Below are positions 1 to 9,541 of a DNA stretch of 64,000 nucleotides, piece by piece. Below the pieces are notes generated by a model. That model saw only the letters and a list, made by a program, of their open reading frames with translations. It did no database searches and was not told the DNA's origin. Every line of letters starts with the position of its first letter. The first letter of the stretch is position 1. A program made the position numbers and the translations under genes. Source of the stretch: Lacimicrobium alkaliphilum (GTDB lineage Bacteria > Pseudomonadota > Gammaproteobacteria > Enterobacterales > Alteromonadaceae); assembly GCF_001466725.1 (NCBI RefSeq), contig NZ_CP013650.1:2356001-2420000 (forward strand). The letters are read 5' to 3'.

Positions 1-1669
1 GCGAGCTTTCGGTAATTTCAGTTTTAAATTTGTCGGGACTGACCCCTGAATCACGCAACATAGCAGACATCTGTTCGATATTGTGCTGATCGCAAAACTG
101 GCTACCGGAAATATTCACTGACACCTGAATATCTGAATCGTAGCGCTTCTTCCAGTCACCGATATCACCTATGGCTCTGGAGAGCACCTGCATGAACATT
201 TCCTGGATCAGTCCGGATTTTTCTGCCACTGCAATAAAATCTTTTGGCGAAATCACACCTTTGTCTTTGTGCAGCCAGCGCGCAAGACATTCGACCCCTA
301 CTATACCGCCGCTGCGGCTGTCAATTTGCGGTTGATAATAAGGCACAAACTCCTCACGGCTTAACCCGTCACGAATATCCTGTTCAACCTGCTTAAAACG
401 CACCACTTCCTGGTTCAGTTCCTCGCAGTAGAAAACATGCTGGTTTTCACCACGTTTTTTCGCTCTGTACATGGCGATATCAGCCTGATTGATCAGGGTT
501 TCAGGCTCTTCACTGTTATCCGGAAACAGACTGATACCAATACTGGTACTGATTTGTGCCGACTGGCCTTTAATCATAAAGGGTTGTTTTAGGCACTGAT
601 GCAGCTTCTCAGCCACTCTGGATACTGACGCAGCACCGCGTATATCCGTCACCAGAATGATAAACTCATCTCCCCCAAGACGGGCAATGGTATCGCTGTT
701 GCGAAGCACTGTGCAGAATCTGTCAGCTACCTGTTTCAGTATTTCGTCACCGGCGTCATGACCGAATGAATCATTAATCGGCTTGAAGTTGTCCAGATCC
801 AGGAACATCAGGGCAAAACCTGCGTCAGAGCGCCGGCACTGGCTCACCTGATGAGGTAATAATTGCATTAACAGGGCACGATTAGGCAGGCCGGTAAGAT
901 CATCATGGTAGGCCATTTCCTGCAGTTGCAGCATGCGGTTCTCATGAGCCCCGGCCTCGGTATAGACTCCGACGATATAGCGGGGTCGTCTGAATTCATC
1001 CACTATTGCACTGAGACGAACATGGCGCGGCAATTCCTGCCCGTTACGGCCTTTATCCCAGATATCACCACTCCAGAAACCTTTTACTCTGAGGCTCTGC
1101 TGAATCTGGCTGAAAAAGGCATCGTCATGCTTTGACGAGCGCAGTAACCTGGCATTGGCGCCAACCAGTTCCGTCAGCGAATAGCCCAGCATTTCACTGA
1201 ATGCCCGGTTGGCGTATAGCACCTTATGATTAATATCGGTAATAATGATGGCCTCTGGGGAACTGTCAAACATCTGTTGATAGAGCTGTAATTGCACCTG
1301 AGCACTGGGACCGAATTCATCCAGATGCTGTAAGGTACAATGGAGCAGGCTGTCTCCCTCAGTGTCAATTCGGGTAAAAAAACATTCGGTTTCTACGGGA
1401 TGATTTTGTGGCGTGCACCATGACCAGCGGGTTTTGCCATGGCCATTTTGTTGGGCATCAGACAGGCTCGATTCAAGGTTGCCGAGATCATCTGATTTCA
1501 GCCAGTCACGCAGATCAGTCTGGCGCAGTTGCTGTTCATCATCACAACCCAACAACCGGGCTGCAGCATTATTAGCATCAACAATTCTGAGCATATTCAA
1601 CAGCAGCATGGGCTGTGCTGATGAGATAAAAAAGTTGTTGAACTGGCTGTTATTCCGGGACTCTGACAT
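1..1669 (-). CDS. PAS-PAS-GGDEF-EAL cyclic-di-GMP enzyme (C-terminus beyond window)
   Basis: Makes and/or breaks cyclic-di-GMP. The minus-strand frame is open to the window edge, so the end of the EAL domain is missing. The ATG at 1669 follows a strong AGGAGGACT ribosome site. Two PAS-like sensor regions fill about residues 1-110 and 120-240; the second has YANRAFSEMLGY. The GGDEF domain has an intact GGDEF near residue 328 and an RNSD inhibitory site (RxxD) five residues before it, so product inhibition is likely. The EAL signature reads ECLARW near residue 458, a tolerated variant. No membrane segment is seen, so it is probably cytosolic. Whether cyclase or phosphodiesterase activity dominates cannot be told here. 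Confidence 0.9.
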   Translation of the reverse strand, partial: MSESRNNSQFNNFFISSAQPMLLLNMLRIVDANNAAARLLGCDDEQQLRQTDLRDWLKSDDLGNLESSLSDAQQNGHGKTRWSWCTPQNHPVETECFFTRIDTEGDSLLHCTLQHLDEFGPSAQVQLQLYQQMFDSSPEAIIITDINHKVLYANRAFSEMLGYSLTELVGANARLLRSSKHDDAFFSQIQQSLRVKGFWSGDIWDKGRNGQELPRHVRLSAIVDEFRRPRYIVGVYTEAGAHENRMLQLQEMAYHDDLTGLPNRALLMQLLPHQVSQCRRSDAGFALMFLDLDNFKPINDSFGHDAGDEILKQVADRFCTVLRNSDTIARLGGDEFIILVTDIRGAASVSRVAEKLHQCLKQPFMIKGQSAQISTSIGISLFPDNSEEPETLINQADIAMYRAKKRGENQHVFYCEELNQEVVRFKQVEQDIRDGLSREEFVPYYQPQIDSRSGGIVGVECLARWLHKDKGVISPKDFIAVAEKSGLIQEMFMQVLSRAIGDIGDWKKRYDSDIQVSVNISGSQFCDQHNIEQMSAMLRDSGVSPDKFKTEITESS

Positions 1670-1926
1670 AAGTCCTCCTGACATGTCTTATTATTATAGT
1701 CGGCTGTCTACCCTGCGTCGTTCTCCTTCTCTCCGACCTTTTCCATTACCTTTGCCTGATCAGACAGGCTACTACTCTACTGCAAATGCCCCTTTTCTTG
1801 AATATTTTTTGTTCAACCGATGTTGTTAAAACAGCATTAACGGTAAACAAAATAGTCTTTAACCCGATGAATCTGTGCATATTTCCAGATTGGATAAAAA
1901 ATCCGCTGGTTAGTAACAAATCTTTA

Positions 1927-1956
1927 TTGCGCTGGCTTAAACTTTACCTCTACACT
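1927..1956 (+). promoter_or_regulatory. Candidate sigma-70 promoter of the RRM protein gene
   Basis: TTGCGC (1927-1932) and TACACT (1951-1956) are 18 bp apart. This would start a leader of about 100 nt before the RRM gene. It is a pattern match only. Confidence 0.4.
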
Positions 1957-2010
1957 AGAGCTGACTGGTTGGATGGCATGGTTGCTATCCAAACGACATC
2001 GGGTGATTCT

Positions 2011-2048
2011 GGCTGTTGGCTCCTTGATGGCGTAGAGAGACAACAGCC
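2011..2048 (+). promoter_or_regulatory. Leader hairpin upstream of the RRM protein gene
   Basis: A perfect 8-bp inverted repeat, GGCTGTTG (2011-2018) and CAACAGCC (2041-2048), ends 15 nt before the ATG. The start codon has no clear Shine-Dalgarno. The leader is long, so this hairpin could be a structural or autoregulatory site; that is inference. Confidence 0.4.
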
Positions 2049-2063
2049 TTGAGAAACTAAGCA

Positions 2064-2330
2064 ATGAAACTATATGTAGGAAACTTGTCATACCAAATGA
2101 CAGATGCTGATTTGGAAGCTGCTTTTGCTGCTTTTGGTGCTGTAAGCTCCGCCAAAATCATTACGGATCGTGAAACCAATCGCTCAAAAGGTTTTGGTTT
2201 TGTCGAGTTTGAAGATCGGGCTGAAGCAGAAGCCGCTATTGAGAGTCTGAACGGTAAAGAAGTTTCCGGTCGTGCCCTGGTAGTGAACGAAGCACGTCCG
2301 CCCAAACCCAGAACAGGTGGTCGTTACTAA
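2064..2330 (+). CDS. RRM-type RNA-binding protein
   Basis: A small (88 aa) single-RRM protein of the bacterial Rbp type, related to cyanobacterial and marine gammaproteobacterial cold- or stress-linked RNA-binding proteins. RNP2 is LYVGNL (residues 3-8) and RNP1 is KGFGFVEF (about 43-50), both with the aromatic residues that stack on RNA. The short tail after the fold (PPKPRTGGRY) is basic and glycine-containing. It is probably a cytosolic RNA chaperone or regulator. It is a single-gene unit with its own promoter region, a long leader and a strong terminator just downstream. Confidence 0.92.
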   Translation: MKLYVGNLSYQMTDADLEAAFAAFGAVSSAKIITDRETNRSKGFGFVEFEDRAEAEAAIESLNGKEVSGRALVVNEARPPKPRTGGRY

Positions 2331-2374
2331 GTCACTGCTAATACGAGCCTTAAGGCTGGTTATCAGAATTCCTA

Positions 2375-2397
2375 AAGCCCCGGTTCGGGGCTTTTTT
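2375..2397 (+). terminator. Intrinsic terminator after the RRM gene
   Basis: AAGCCCC and GGGGCTT pair around a short loop and are followed by TTTT. It sits 45 bp after the RRM stop codon. Confidence 0.85.
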
Positions 2398-2639
2398 ATC
2401 TTCGCAGATATCTGCCATCCCTGATGGCGACGCGATTACTCCCTCACACCATACCTTCGTCATTCAGGCTGTTATCAGCCGGCATCTCTATCAGATCGCG
2501 GAGAAGGCTAAAATCCGACATCCCGTATATCCCACAACTTTCTATCTTTAACTATGCTTACAGGTGCAAATGCAAGGCATCGCTGAGATTAGCTATAAGC
2601 ATATTCCGGATTAATCGATGATTATTTGTGCAATTCTGG

Positions 2640-2911
2640 TGTAATACCAATCCACATAGATAATTGCTCTCTCAGAGCAGGTCAGAAGCGCTTAGATCAA
2701 GGCGGCGTTTCACAGGCATAGTGGTTCTACGTCAAGAAGCGACAACACAGAGATAAGCCCTTCTGGCCGCTCCCTCCGGGCGAGCCTAAAATGCTCCCTG
2801 GCTGTGTTATGGTCCTTTGATTTAGACCCACTAGACCTTCAGGACCATGCCTTGCCAGAGAACATTTTAGTCTCACTGAGTAAGCGATTATCTATGCGGG
2901 TTGGTATACAA
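2640..2911. repeat. Three-way-junction repeat element, copy E1
   Basis: Diverged member of the six-copy element family in this window. Outer arms at 2640-2668 and 2884-2911 both carry a CATAGATAAT core in inverted orientation. Branch A pairs CAGAAGCGCTTA with TAAGCCCTTCTG. Branch B pairs CTAAAATG..CCTGGC with GCCAG..CATTTTAG. The branch B loop holds GACCCACTAGA, the counterpart of the TTAGGCCCACTAAAC loop in other copies. No ORF. The rest of the 2400-2962 gap shows nothing I recognise. Confidence 0.7.
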
Positions 2912-2962
2912 TAAGCATTCTGTAATTTTATTACATATTTAGTTAACCAAGGAGAGAGTCCG

Positions 2963-3271
2963 ATGAGTGTAAAAAAGCAATATCTGAAATCAAAACCTGT
3001 CTGTAAAGTCACCTTTAAATTAACTAAACAGGAAGCTAAAGCCGCTCAAACAGTGCGCCTTCTGGGAGATTTCAATAATTGGGATACTCAGGCGCCGCCA
3101 ATGAAGCGGCTTAAAAACGGCGCATTCACTGCAACCCTTGATTTGCCTAAAGATAGCCAATATCAGTTCCGCTATCTGCTCGACGATAAAGAGTGGGAAA
3201 ATGACTGGGCCGCGGACCAATATGTTCCCTCCCCTGTTTCACTCGAAGATAACTCTGTGATAAGGGTGTAG
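2963..3271 (+). CDS. Isoamylase early-set (CBM48-like) domain protein
   Basis: A stand-alone 102-aa carbohydrate-binding fold of the AMPK-beta/isoamylase N-terminal type. The core GDFNNWDTQAPPMKR (about residues 36-50) is the classic early-set motif, and the YQFRYLLDD strand follows near residue 70. There is no catalytic domain and no signal peptide, so it probably binds glycogen or starch-like glucan in the cytosol. The ribosome site is AAGGAGAGAG. It lies upstream of ppc but has its own terminator-like hairpin, so it is probably separate. Possible link, by inference only: the amylosucrase at the right end of the window makes such a glucan. Confidence 0.85.
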   Translation: MSVKKQYLKSKPVCKVTFKLTKQEAKAAQTVRLLGDFNNWDTQAPPMKRLKNGAFTATLDLPKDSQYQFRYLLDDKEWENDWAADQYVPSPVSLEDNSVIRV

Positions 3272-3316
3272 GCCTTACCATAACTGGCTCTTAAGTCTTT
3301 TAAAGGCAGAAGTTTT

Positions 3317-3341
3317 AACGCCCGCTAGCCTGCGGGCGTTT
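3317..3341 (+). terminator. Terminator-like hairpin after the CBM48 gene
   Basis: AACGCCCGC pairs with GCGGGCGTT, followed by only a short T run, so termination may be weak. Confidence 0.55.
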
Positions 3342-3461
3342 GTATATCTGGCTGGCCTGTGCAATATCATCAACAAGATTATTTTCGACATCACAGCGGA
3401 ATCCTAGTATTGTAATAAAATTACATAAAGTACTGAAAGGCCAACGTGAAGGAGTTAAAGT

Positions 3462-6077
3462 ATGACAGAGTCGATTGATCATCAGTTGATGGATACGGTA
3501 CGCCAGCTCGGCAGCATTCTCGGTGAAACCATCGAAGCTCATCTGGGTCACCAGTGGCTTGAGCGTATTGAAACCATTCGCAAACAGGGCCGCAGTTCAG
3601 CACAGGGAGACGAATCCGCCACCCAGGCATTACAGAAACTGTTCAGTGAACTCGACGATGAGCAACTTTTAACCGTCGGCCGCGCCTTTGCCCAGTTTCT
3701 GAATCTGGCCAATATCGCCGAACAGGAATATAACAGCTCACAACATAATCATGATCCGCTGGCTGAGCTGCACAGTAAGCTGAAACAATCCGAAACTCCG
3801 GCAACAGATTTTGCTACCGCTCTGAAGCAACTGAAAATTGATCTGGTGCTGACGGCTCATCCCACCGAGGTTACCCGCCGCACGCTGATACATAAATACA
3901 GCGAACTGGCCAACTGCCTGGCTGCCGTTCATGGTAAGGCACCCGATGAAAATCAGCGTAAAGCTTTGCTTAATCGTATTGCGGCGCTGATCAGTCAGGC
4001 CTGGCACACCGAGGAGATCCGTTCTGTCCGTCCGACTCCGGTAGATGAAGCACAGTGGGGCTTTTCAGTGATTGAAAACTCCCTGTGGGATGCCGTTCCG
4101 GCCTGCCTGCGGGAAATGAATGCCAGCTTTAAAAAGCACTTTAGTGAAAGCTTGCCGCTGGATGCCAGCCCGATTCGCTTTTCATCCTGGATGGGAGGCG
4201 ATCGCGACGGCAACCCTTTTGTTACCGCTGATGTCACTGCCAAAGTGCTGCTGCTGGCGCGAAAAACCGCTGCCAGACTGTTTTATCAGGATATCAACAA
4301 GCTCCAGGTTGAACTGTCGATGAGCGATTGTAATGACGAGCTCAGAGAACAAGCCGGGGAACATCGTGAGCCTTATCGTTTTTTGCTGCGTCAACTGCGC
4401 GACAGACTGCAGGCCACCCATGATGGCATCGATGATTTCCTGTCCGGCAAACGGGTCGATCAATCTGTCTGGATCAGCCGTCAGGAGGAATTGCTTGAGC
4501 CCCTGATGCTGTGCTACCGCTCCTTAGCAGAAACCGGGCTGGAGATTGTTGCCAACAGTGAATTGCTGGATACCATACGTCGCGCCCACTGCTTTGGCAT
4601 CCACCTGCTAAAACTGGATGTGCGTCAGCATTCCGAGCGTCACAGTCAGGTACTCAGTGAAGTGACCCGCTACCTGGGTATCGGTGATTATTTAAGCTGG
4701 AACGAGGAAGATAAACAGTCTTTCCTGTTAAGAGAACTGGCCTCCAAACGTCCTTTGATGCCGCGCAAATGGCAACCTTCTGATGACGCCAGGGAAGTGT
4801 TGGAAACCTGCAAGGTGCTGGCAGAAAACGATCAACAAGGCTTTGGTATTTATATTATCTCTATGGCCAGCCAGCCATCAGACATTCTGAGCGTACAATT
4901 GTTGCTCAAAGAGGCCGGCATTGACTGGCCGATGCCGGTGGCGCCGCTGTTTGAGACCCTGGAAGATCTCAACAATGCCCCGGATGTGATTGGAAAACTG
5001 CTGGATATTGACTGGTACCGGGGTTATATCCAGAGCCAGCAGTTTGTCATGATCGGCTACTCCGATTCGGCTAAAGACGCCGGAGCCCTCGCTGCGGGCT
5101 GGGCCCAATATGAATCTCAGGAAAAACTGGTGGCCCTGACCGATAAGATGGGTGTCAATCTGACCCTGTTTCACGGTCGTGGCGGCACCATCGGTCGTGG
5201 AGGCTTACCCGCCCATGCAGCGATACTCTCTCAGCCTCCTGGTTCACTCAAAGGCGGTTTCCGGGTTACCGAGCAAGGAGAAACCATACGCTACAAATTC
5301 GGTATGCCGCCGCTGGCCAAGCGCAGCCTGAAACTATACGCCAGCGCCATTCTCGAAGGCATGTTATTGCCACCACCCGCGCCCAAAGACGAATGGCGTG
5401 AGCTGATTAAGGCGATGGCTGCAGAAGGCCGGGATAATTACCGCAAGGTGGTAAGGGACGATCCTGAATTTGTGCCCTACTTCCGCGCGGCCACACCTGA
5501 AGAAGAGCTGGGCAAGCTGCCCCTGGGCAGTCGCCCCTCGAAGCGCAAGCCGGATGGTGGCGTAGAAAGCCTGCGTGCCATTCCATGGATCTTCGCCTGG
5601 GCGCAGAACCGCATGGTACTGCCTTCCTGGCTGGGTGTGATGAAAGCAGTGGAAACCGCTATCCAGGATGGTCAGCAGGACATGCTGGAACAGATGATCG
5701 AGCACTGGCCGTTTTTCAAAACCCGCCTGTCAATGCTGGATATGGTGTTTGCCAAAGCCGAGCCACGGATCGCGCTGGAATATGACAAGCGACTGGTGCC
5801 AGACGACCTGCGCCACTTTGGTAAAGGTTTGCGTGATGAACTGGCCCATAGCCAGGCATTGTTGCTCCAGTTGATGAAACAAAGCAGCTCCATGGAGCAG
5901 GATCCACAGGGCAAAGAGTCGATGCAGATCCGAGCAGGTTATCTGGAGCCATTGCATATGCTTCAGATAGAGCTGTTACACCGGGTACGCACGCAGGAGG
6001 ATGCCAGGCCGTTGCTTGAAAGAGCCATGATGGTGGCCATCGCCGGCATCGCCGTAGGCATGCGCAACACCGGCTAG
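3462..6077 (+). CDS. ppc: Phosphoenolpyruvate carboxylase
   Basis: Adds bicarbonate to phosphoenolpyruvate to make oxaloacetate, refilling the TCA cycle; cytosolic homotetramer. At 871 aa it is close to the usual length (about 880). Visible motifs: LTAHPTEVTRR with the catalytic histidine near residue 133, FHGRGGTIGRGG near 570 with the active-site arginine and glycine loop, QQFVMIGYSDSAKDAG near 530, and the invariant C-terminus RNTG. The ATG at 3462 has GAAGGAG upstream. It appears monocistronic: an 830-bp repeat-rich gap follows. No frameshift or missing key residue was seen. Confidence 0.98.
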   Translation: MTESIDHQLMDTVRQLGSILGETIEAHLGHQWLERIETIRKQGRSSAQGDESATQALQKLFSELDDEQLLTVGRAFAQFLNLANIAEQEYNSSQHNHDPLAELHSKLKQSETPATDFATALKQLKIDLVLTAHPTEVTRRTLIHKYSELANCLAAVHGKAPDENQRKALLNRIAALISQAWHTEEIRSVRPTPVDEAQWGFSVIENSLWDAVPACLREMNASFKKHFSESLPLDASPIRFSSWMGGDRDGNPFVTADVTAKVLLLARKTAARLFYQDINKLQVELSMSDCNDELREQAGEHREPYRFLLRQLRDRLQATHDGIDDFLSGKRVDQSVWISRQEELLEPLMLCYRSLAETGLEIVANSELLDTIRRAHCFGIHLLKLDVRQHSERHSQVLSEVTRYLGIGDYLSWNEEDKQSFLLRELASKRPLMPRKWQPSDDAREVLETCKVLAENDQQGFGIYIISMASQPSDILSVQLLLKEAGIDWPMPVAPLFETLEDLNNAPDVIGKLLDIDWYRGYIQSQQFVMIGYSDSAKDAGALAAGWAQYESQEKLVALTDKMGVNLTLFHGRGGTIGRGGLPAHAAILSQPPGSLKGGFRVTEQGETIRYKFGMPPLAKRSLKLYASAILEGMLLPPPAPKDEWRELIKAMAAEGRDNYRKVVRDDPEFVPYFRAATPEEELGKLPLGSRPSKRKPDGGVESLRAIPWIFAWAQNRMVLPSWLGVMKAVETAIQDGQQDMLEQMIEHWPFFKTRLSMLDMVFAKAEPRIALEYDKRLVPDDLRHFGKGLRDELAHSQALLLQLMKQSSSMEQDPQGKESMQIRAGYLEPLHMLQIELLHRVRTQEDARPLLERAMMVAIAGIAVGMRNTG

Positions 6078-6364
6078 GCCTAAAAGCGTTCTACCGCAAA
6101 GTCGCAGAGAACGCGGAGGTGAAAATGAACAGAGATAAAAATCTCTGCGATCTCAGCGTCTCCGCGGTAAATTTACCATCATCAAAGGCACTGGATTCCC
6201 GCCAAAAGCTCGCGGGAATGACACCCGGTCATGCCCGAGTGTCGTTATCGGGCATCCAGCGACCCTTATGAACAGCATGAATAACCACAGAGGCACGGAG
6301 AACACAGAGATTTGAGTGATTAAGCACTTGGATCCCTTTCGTTTTTCTCGTGCCTTTCGTGGTT
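6078..6364. repeat. Inverted-repeat cluster downstream of ppc
   Basis: No gene. Three inverted pairs follow each other: ACCGCAAAGTCGCAGAGAACG with CTCTGCGATCTCAGCGTCTC (about 6095-6171), a GATTCCCGCC/GCGGGAATGAC and ATGCCCGAG/CGGGCAT pair (6192-6255), and ACCACAGAGGCACGGAG with CTCGTGCCTTTCGTGGTT (6282-6365). Household repeats of this kind are scattered in many proteobacterial genomes. Confidence 0.65.
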
Positions 6365-6460
6365 AAAAAGCTTTCAACCGCGACAAATAGCCCCGTATTC
6401 CGCTTCGCGCTATACGGCCTACGCTGTTATCTCGCAGAGATGAAGGGTTGTAGGGTCGAA

Positions 6461-6546
6461 AGCGGATACAAGGATGTATTGTTTCGCGAACCGAAGGATG
6501 GAAAGCGGATACAAGGATGTATTGCTTCGCGAACCGAAGGATGGAA
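6461..6546. repeat. 43-bp tandem duplication
   Basis: Two directly adjacent copies (6461-6503 and 6504-6546) that differ at one base (TTGT versus TTGC). Each begins AGCGGATACAAGGATGTATT. A shortened third copy starts near 10098 after the glutathione peroxidase gene, so the unit is dispersed in the genome. Confidence 0.85.
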
Positions 6547-6616
6547 TTTATTCGCCTGACAGCGCCAGTTAGCCACACAAGTCCAATAAATTGGCGCTTA
6601 CAAAATATTGCTTTTC

Positions 6617-6695
6617 TTTGCGCCCCTGCGCCTTTGCGAGATCATCCTGCTTTTGTTTATTTGATCTCGCAAAGGCGCAAAGACGCAAAGACGCG
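6617..6695. repeat. Inverted CGCAAAG-type repeat
   Basis: CTTTGCGC...GCGCCTTTGCGAGATC is followed about 25 bp later by its inverse, GATCTCGCAAAGGCGCAAAG, then by further AGACGCAAAGACGC units. Noncoding. The rest of 6700-6850 holds nothing recognisable. Confidence 0.75.
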
Positions 6696-6850
6696 AAGAT
6701 CTTAAGACCCCTTCTATGCTCTGTGCTCTTTGCCCTCTGCCTGCCCAGCCCTTTTTTAAGCTGTTTCCTGAGGAAAATACCTCTAATCTAAAATTGCAAA
6801 GGTGCGGGGTGTCTCTGTGGTGAATTTCTTTTAAGACCTCTATAGCTGAT

Positions 6851-6889
6851 AAAAAAAGCCCCCGTAACTTGCGCTACAGGGGCTTTTTT
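6851..6889 (-). terminator. Terminator of the S9 peptidase gene (bidirectional in form)
   Basis: AAAAAAAGCCCC... and ...GGGGCTTTTTT form a strong GC stem with T runs on both strands. It lies 18 bp beyond the minus-strand stop at 6907. Confidence 0.9.
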
Positions 6890-6906
6890 ATTGATATATA
6901 CCGATT

Positions 6907-9399
6907 TTAATTGAGGTTTTCTTCAAACAAGTTGTAGATCCGGCGATATTCGTCCAGCCAGGAGCTGGGCTGACGGAAACCATGGGCTTCCACCGGATAA
7001 ATGGCCGTTTCAAAGTTGTCTGTTTTTTCCAGTTCAATCAGACGTTGCACCAGGCGCACCACATCCACGAAGAACACATTGTCATCCACCATAGGCGCGT
7101 TGATTAAAAGCGGTTTCTCCAGGCCTTCGGCATAGTAGATAGGTGAGCTGCGGGTATAGGCCAGATCATCCACCTGTGGGGTGTTGAGGATATTACTGGT
7201 ATAAGGCGTATTGTAATAAGCCCAGTCCGTCACCGGGCGCAGTGCCGCACCGCACTGGAACAGATCCGGCGCAGTAAACAGGGCCATAAAAGTCATAAAG
7301 CCGCCATAAGAACCGCCGTAAGTGCAAACCCCCTCGCGATCCACATTGGCATTTTCAGTCAGCCACTTCACGCCATCCTGCAGATCCTGGGTTTCGGGTG
7401 TACCCATCTGCCGGTAAATAGCGGTACGCCAGTCGCGACCATAACCCTGTGAAGCGCGGTAATCCATGTCCATGACCACATAGCCTTGCTGCACCAGCAT
7501 GCTGTGGAACATAAACTCACGGAAATAGCCGGACCAGCCCAGATGGGAGTTTTGCAGGTAACCGGCACCATGGTTAAAAATTACCGCCTTTCTGGGCTCA
7601 CCGGCCTGATAATCTTCAGGCAGATACACCTTGGAATAAATCGGCTTGTCGGTATGACTGGAAGGTACTGGTACAATTTTCGGCGCTGACCAGGGCATTG
7701 CCTTAAACGCTTCGCTGACTGTATCGGTGAGCTTTAACGGCCGGGCACCAATCTCCGCTTTTTGTACATACAACTCATCCGGCATCGTCACCGTACCATG
7801 GGTAATCAATAACTGGGTCTCATCGGGGCTGAGTACATATTGATTATTACCGCCCATATCCGTCATGGCTTCGATTTCTCCATTCTCAAGATTGACCCGA
7901 TAGACTTCGTAAATGCCCGGATGCTTAATATTGGCACGGAAGTAGATGTAACTGTCATCTCTGGTCAGGGTCAGATCGTCCACCTCATAATCACCATAGG
8001 TCAGGGAAAGCTCCTTGGCGCCTGGCGTTTTGGTGTAAAGATGCGCATAGCCTGACTGTTCAGACAAGAAATACAGGGTCTCAGAATTATTCAGCCAGCC
8101 AAAGCTGTTGAACTTGTAGTTAATCCAGGCGTCATCATGGAGTCGATGTTCACTGACCAGGCTGTTGTTTCTGAAGTCTACTGTGGCTATCCAGCGGTCT
8201 TTGTTATCCCAGGCTTTTAGCATCACTGCCACCTGCTGACCATTGCTGTGCCAGTTTATGGCACTCTGAGTCCAGTACCAGTCCGTGATCAGACCAATAT
8301 CACGGGGCAACCTGTTGGTGGTGTAAGTTTCACCTTTGGCCTCGGCATTTTCACGTTTGACTTTGGCCAGCACATCTTCGTTATATCCCGGCAGAGTCTC
8401 ATAGCCAAGTTTGCTCTGACTGTGGTTTTGCAGATCCAACAACCAGAGTTCCTGACTACGGGGTTCTGCATCCACGACCTTGCGTCTGACCGACTCGGTT
8501 TTGATGCGGCCATCTTCACCAATGTAGTTGGGCATGATGTCATCGTCATCACGACCAGGAAGATCTTCCTGCACCGCCAGAATCAGACGCTGGCCGTCAG
8601 GTGACAAACTGGCCTGCACCGTTTCATAATCGGGATCAAAGTAGAAAGATTCAGGCACCATGCCGACATTGCCTGCTCTGAGGGCCTGCTGCCGGTCAAA
8701 CCTGGCCTTGCGCTCCTGACGTTCCTTACCTACATATTCAATCAGTTTCAGCTGTTTTCTGGCCAGATAATCTTCCGGCTCTTCGAGCGCCTGTGGCGCT
8801 TCACTAAACTTCCAGCTCACCAGTTGCTGACTCAGCCCTGTGTCGGGATCGATTGCCTGAATACTGTTGTTACTCTGATACGCAATCCGGCCATCCAACA
8901 AAAACATCGGCTGCTGTTTAGGTCTTTCTGTGCGGGTAAGCTGTCTTACCTGACCAGAGTTAAGATCTTTTACAAACAGATTGCCTTCGAACAACCAGGC
9001 CACCTTAGTATGATCCTGATTAAAAACCCGTTGTTGGTTGTTTGCCAGATGGTACTCCGCCAACTCAACCGGGCTGCCATTACCGCCTTCAGCGACACTG
9101 GTCTGCCAGATATCCCGTACCGGCGAGCCCTGCTGCTTGCGCAGATAACGAACCGTTACACTATCCAGCCCCCAGAAAGGCGACTCGGGTTGTCTGCCAA
9201 GCCAGTCAGGATCGGCCATAATCTGTTCCAGAGTGATGGTATCACCGGATGCGCTCTGGGGTTTGGCTGCCTCGATGGTTTTTTTCGGTGGGGAGGCTGT
9301 TTCCTGTGTTGCGCTGCTTTGTGGCGTCTGAGTAGCGGCACAGGCACTCAGGCCCGCCGTGATCATCAGCACCAGTAACGTTTTTGAGCTTTTCAGCAT
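6907..9399 (-). CDS. S9 family prolyl oligopeptidase/dipeptidyl-peptidase lipoprotein
   Basis: A cell-envelope serine peptidase that probably trims short peptides, often beside proline. It is 830 aa. The N-terminus is a lipoprotein signal with lipobox LSAC (cysteine at residue 20), so it is probably anchored in the outer membrane facing the periplasm. Residues about 60-560 form the DPP IV-type beta-propeller and the rest is the alpha/beta hydrolase domain: nucleophile in GGSYGGF (near 695), aspartate in DDNVFF (near 770) and histidine in EAHGF (near 805). The triad is complete. It is a single gene, divergent from the glutathione peroxidase gene, with its own terminator. Substrate unknown. Confidence 0.93.
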   Translation of the reverse strand: MLKSSKTLLVLMITAGLSACAATQTPQSSATQETASPPKKTIEAAKPQSASGDTITLEQIMADPDWLGRQPESPFWGLDSVTVRYLRKQQGSPVRDIWQTSVAEGGNGSPVELAEYHLANNQQRVFNQDHTKVAWLFEGNLFVKDLNSGQVRQLTRTERPKQQPMFLLDGRIAYQSNNSIQAIDPDTGLSQQLVSWKFSEAPQALEEPEDYLARKQLKLIEYVGKERQERKARFDRQQALRAGNVGMVPESFYFDPDYETVQASLSPDGQRLILAVQEDLPGRDDDDIMPNYIGEDGRIKTESVRRKVVDAEPRSQELWLLDLQNHSQSKLGYETLPGYNEDVLAKVKRENAEAKGETYTTNRLPRDIGLITDWYWTQSAINWHSNGQQVAVMLKAWDNKDRWIATVDFRNNSLVSEHRLHDDAWINYKFNSFGWLNNSETLYFLSEQSGYAHLYTKTPGAKELSLTYGDYEVDDLTLTRDDSYIYFRANIKHPGIYEVYRVNLENGEIEAMTDMGGNNQYVLSPDETQLLITHGTVTMPDELYVQKAEIGARPLKLTDTVSEAFKAMPWSAPKIVPVPSSHTDKPIYSKVYLPEDYQAGEPRKAVIFNHGAGYLQNSHLGWSGYFREFMFHSMLVQQGYVVMDMDYRASQGYGRDWRTAIYRQMGTPETQDLQDGVKWLTENANVDREGVCTYGGSYGGFMTFMALFTAPDLFQCGAALRPVTDWAYYNTPYTSNILNTPQVDDLAYTRSSPIYYAEGLEKPLLINAPMVDDNVFFVDVVRLVQRLIELEKTDNFETAIYPVEAHGFRQPSSWLDEYRRIYNLFEENLN

Positions 9400-9541
9400 T
9401 CTTGTTATTCCTCAATTGGCATCAGTAATCCCGCCCATTAAAGCGCAAACTCAATAAGCCGCGCAAATTTGCGCTGATCTTTGTTGCACTAATTAGCGTA
9501 AAGTCCGAACATACTTTTACCCTAAACTTTAAGGTAGTCCC

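Noticed and set aside
6461..6546. Two direct 43-bp repeats as a mini CRISPR
   Set aside because: The copies are directly adjacent with no spacer, and no cas gene is near.
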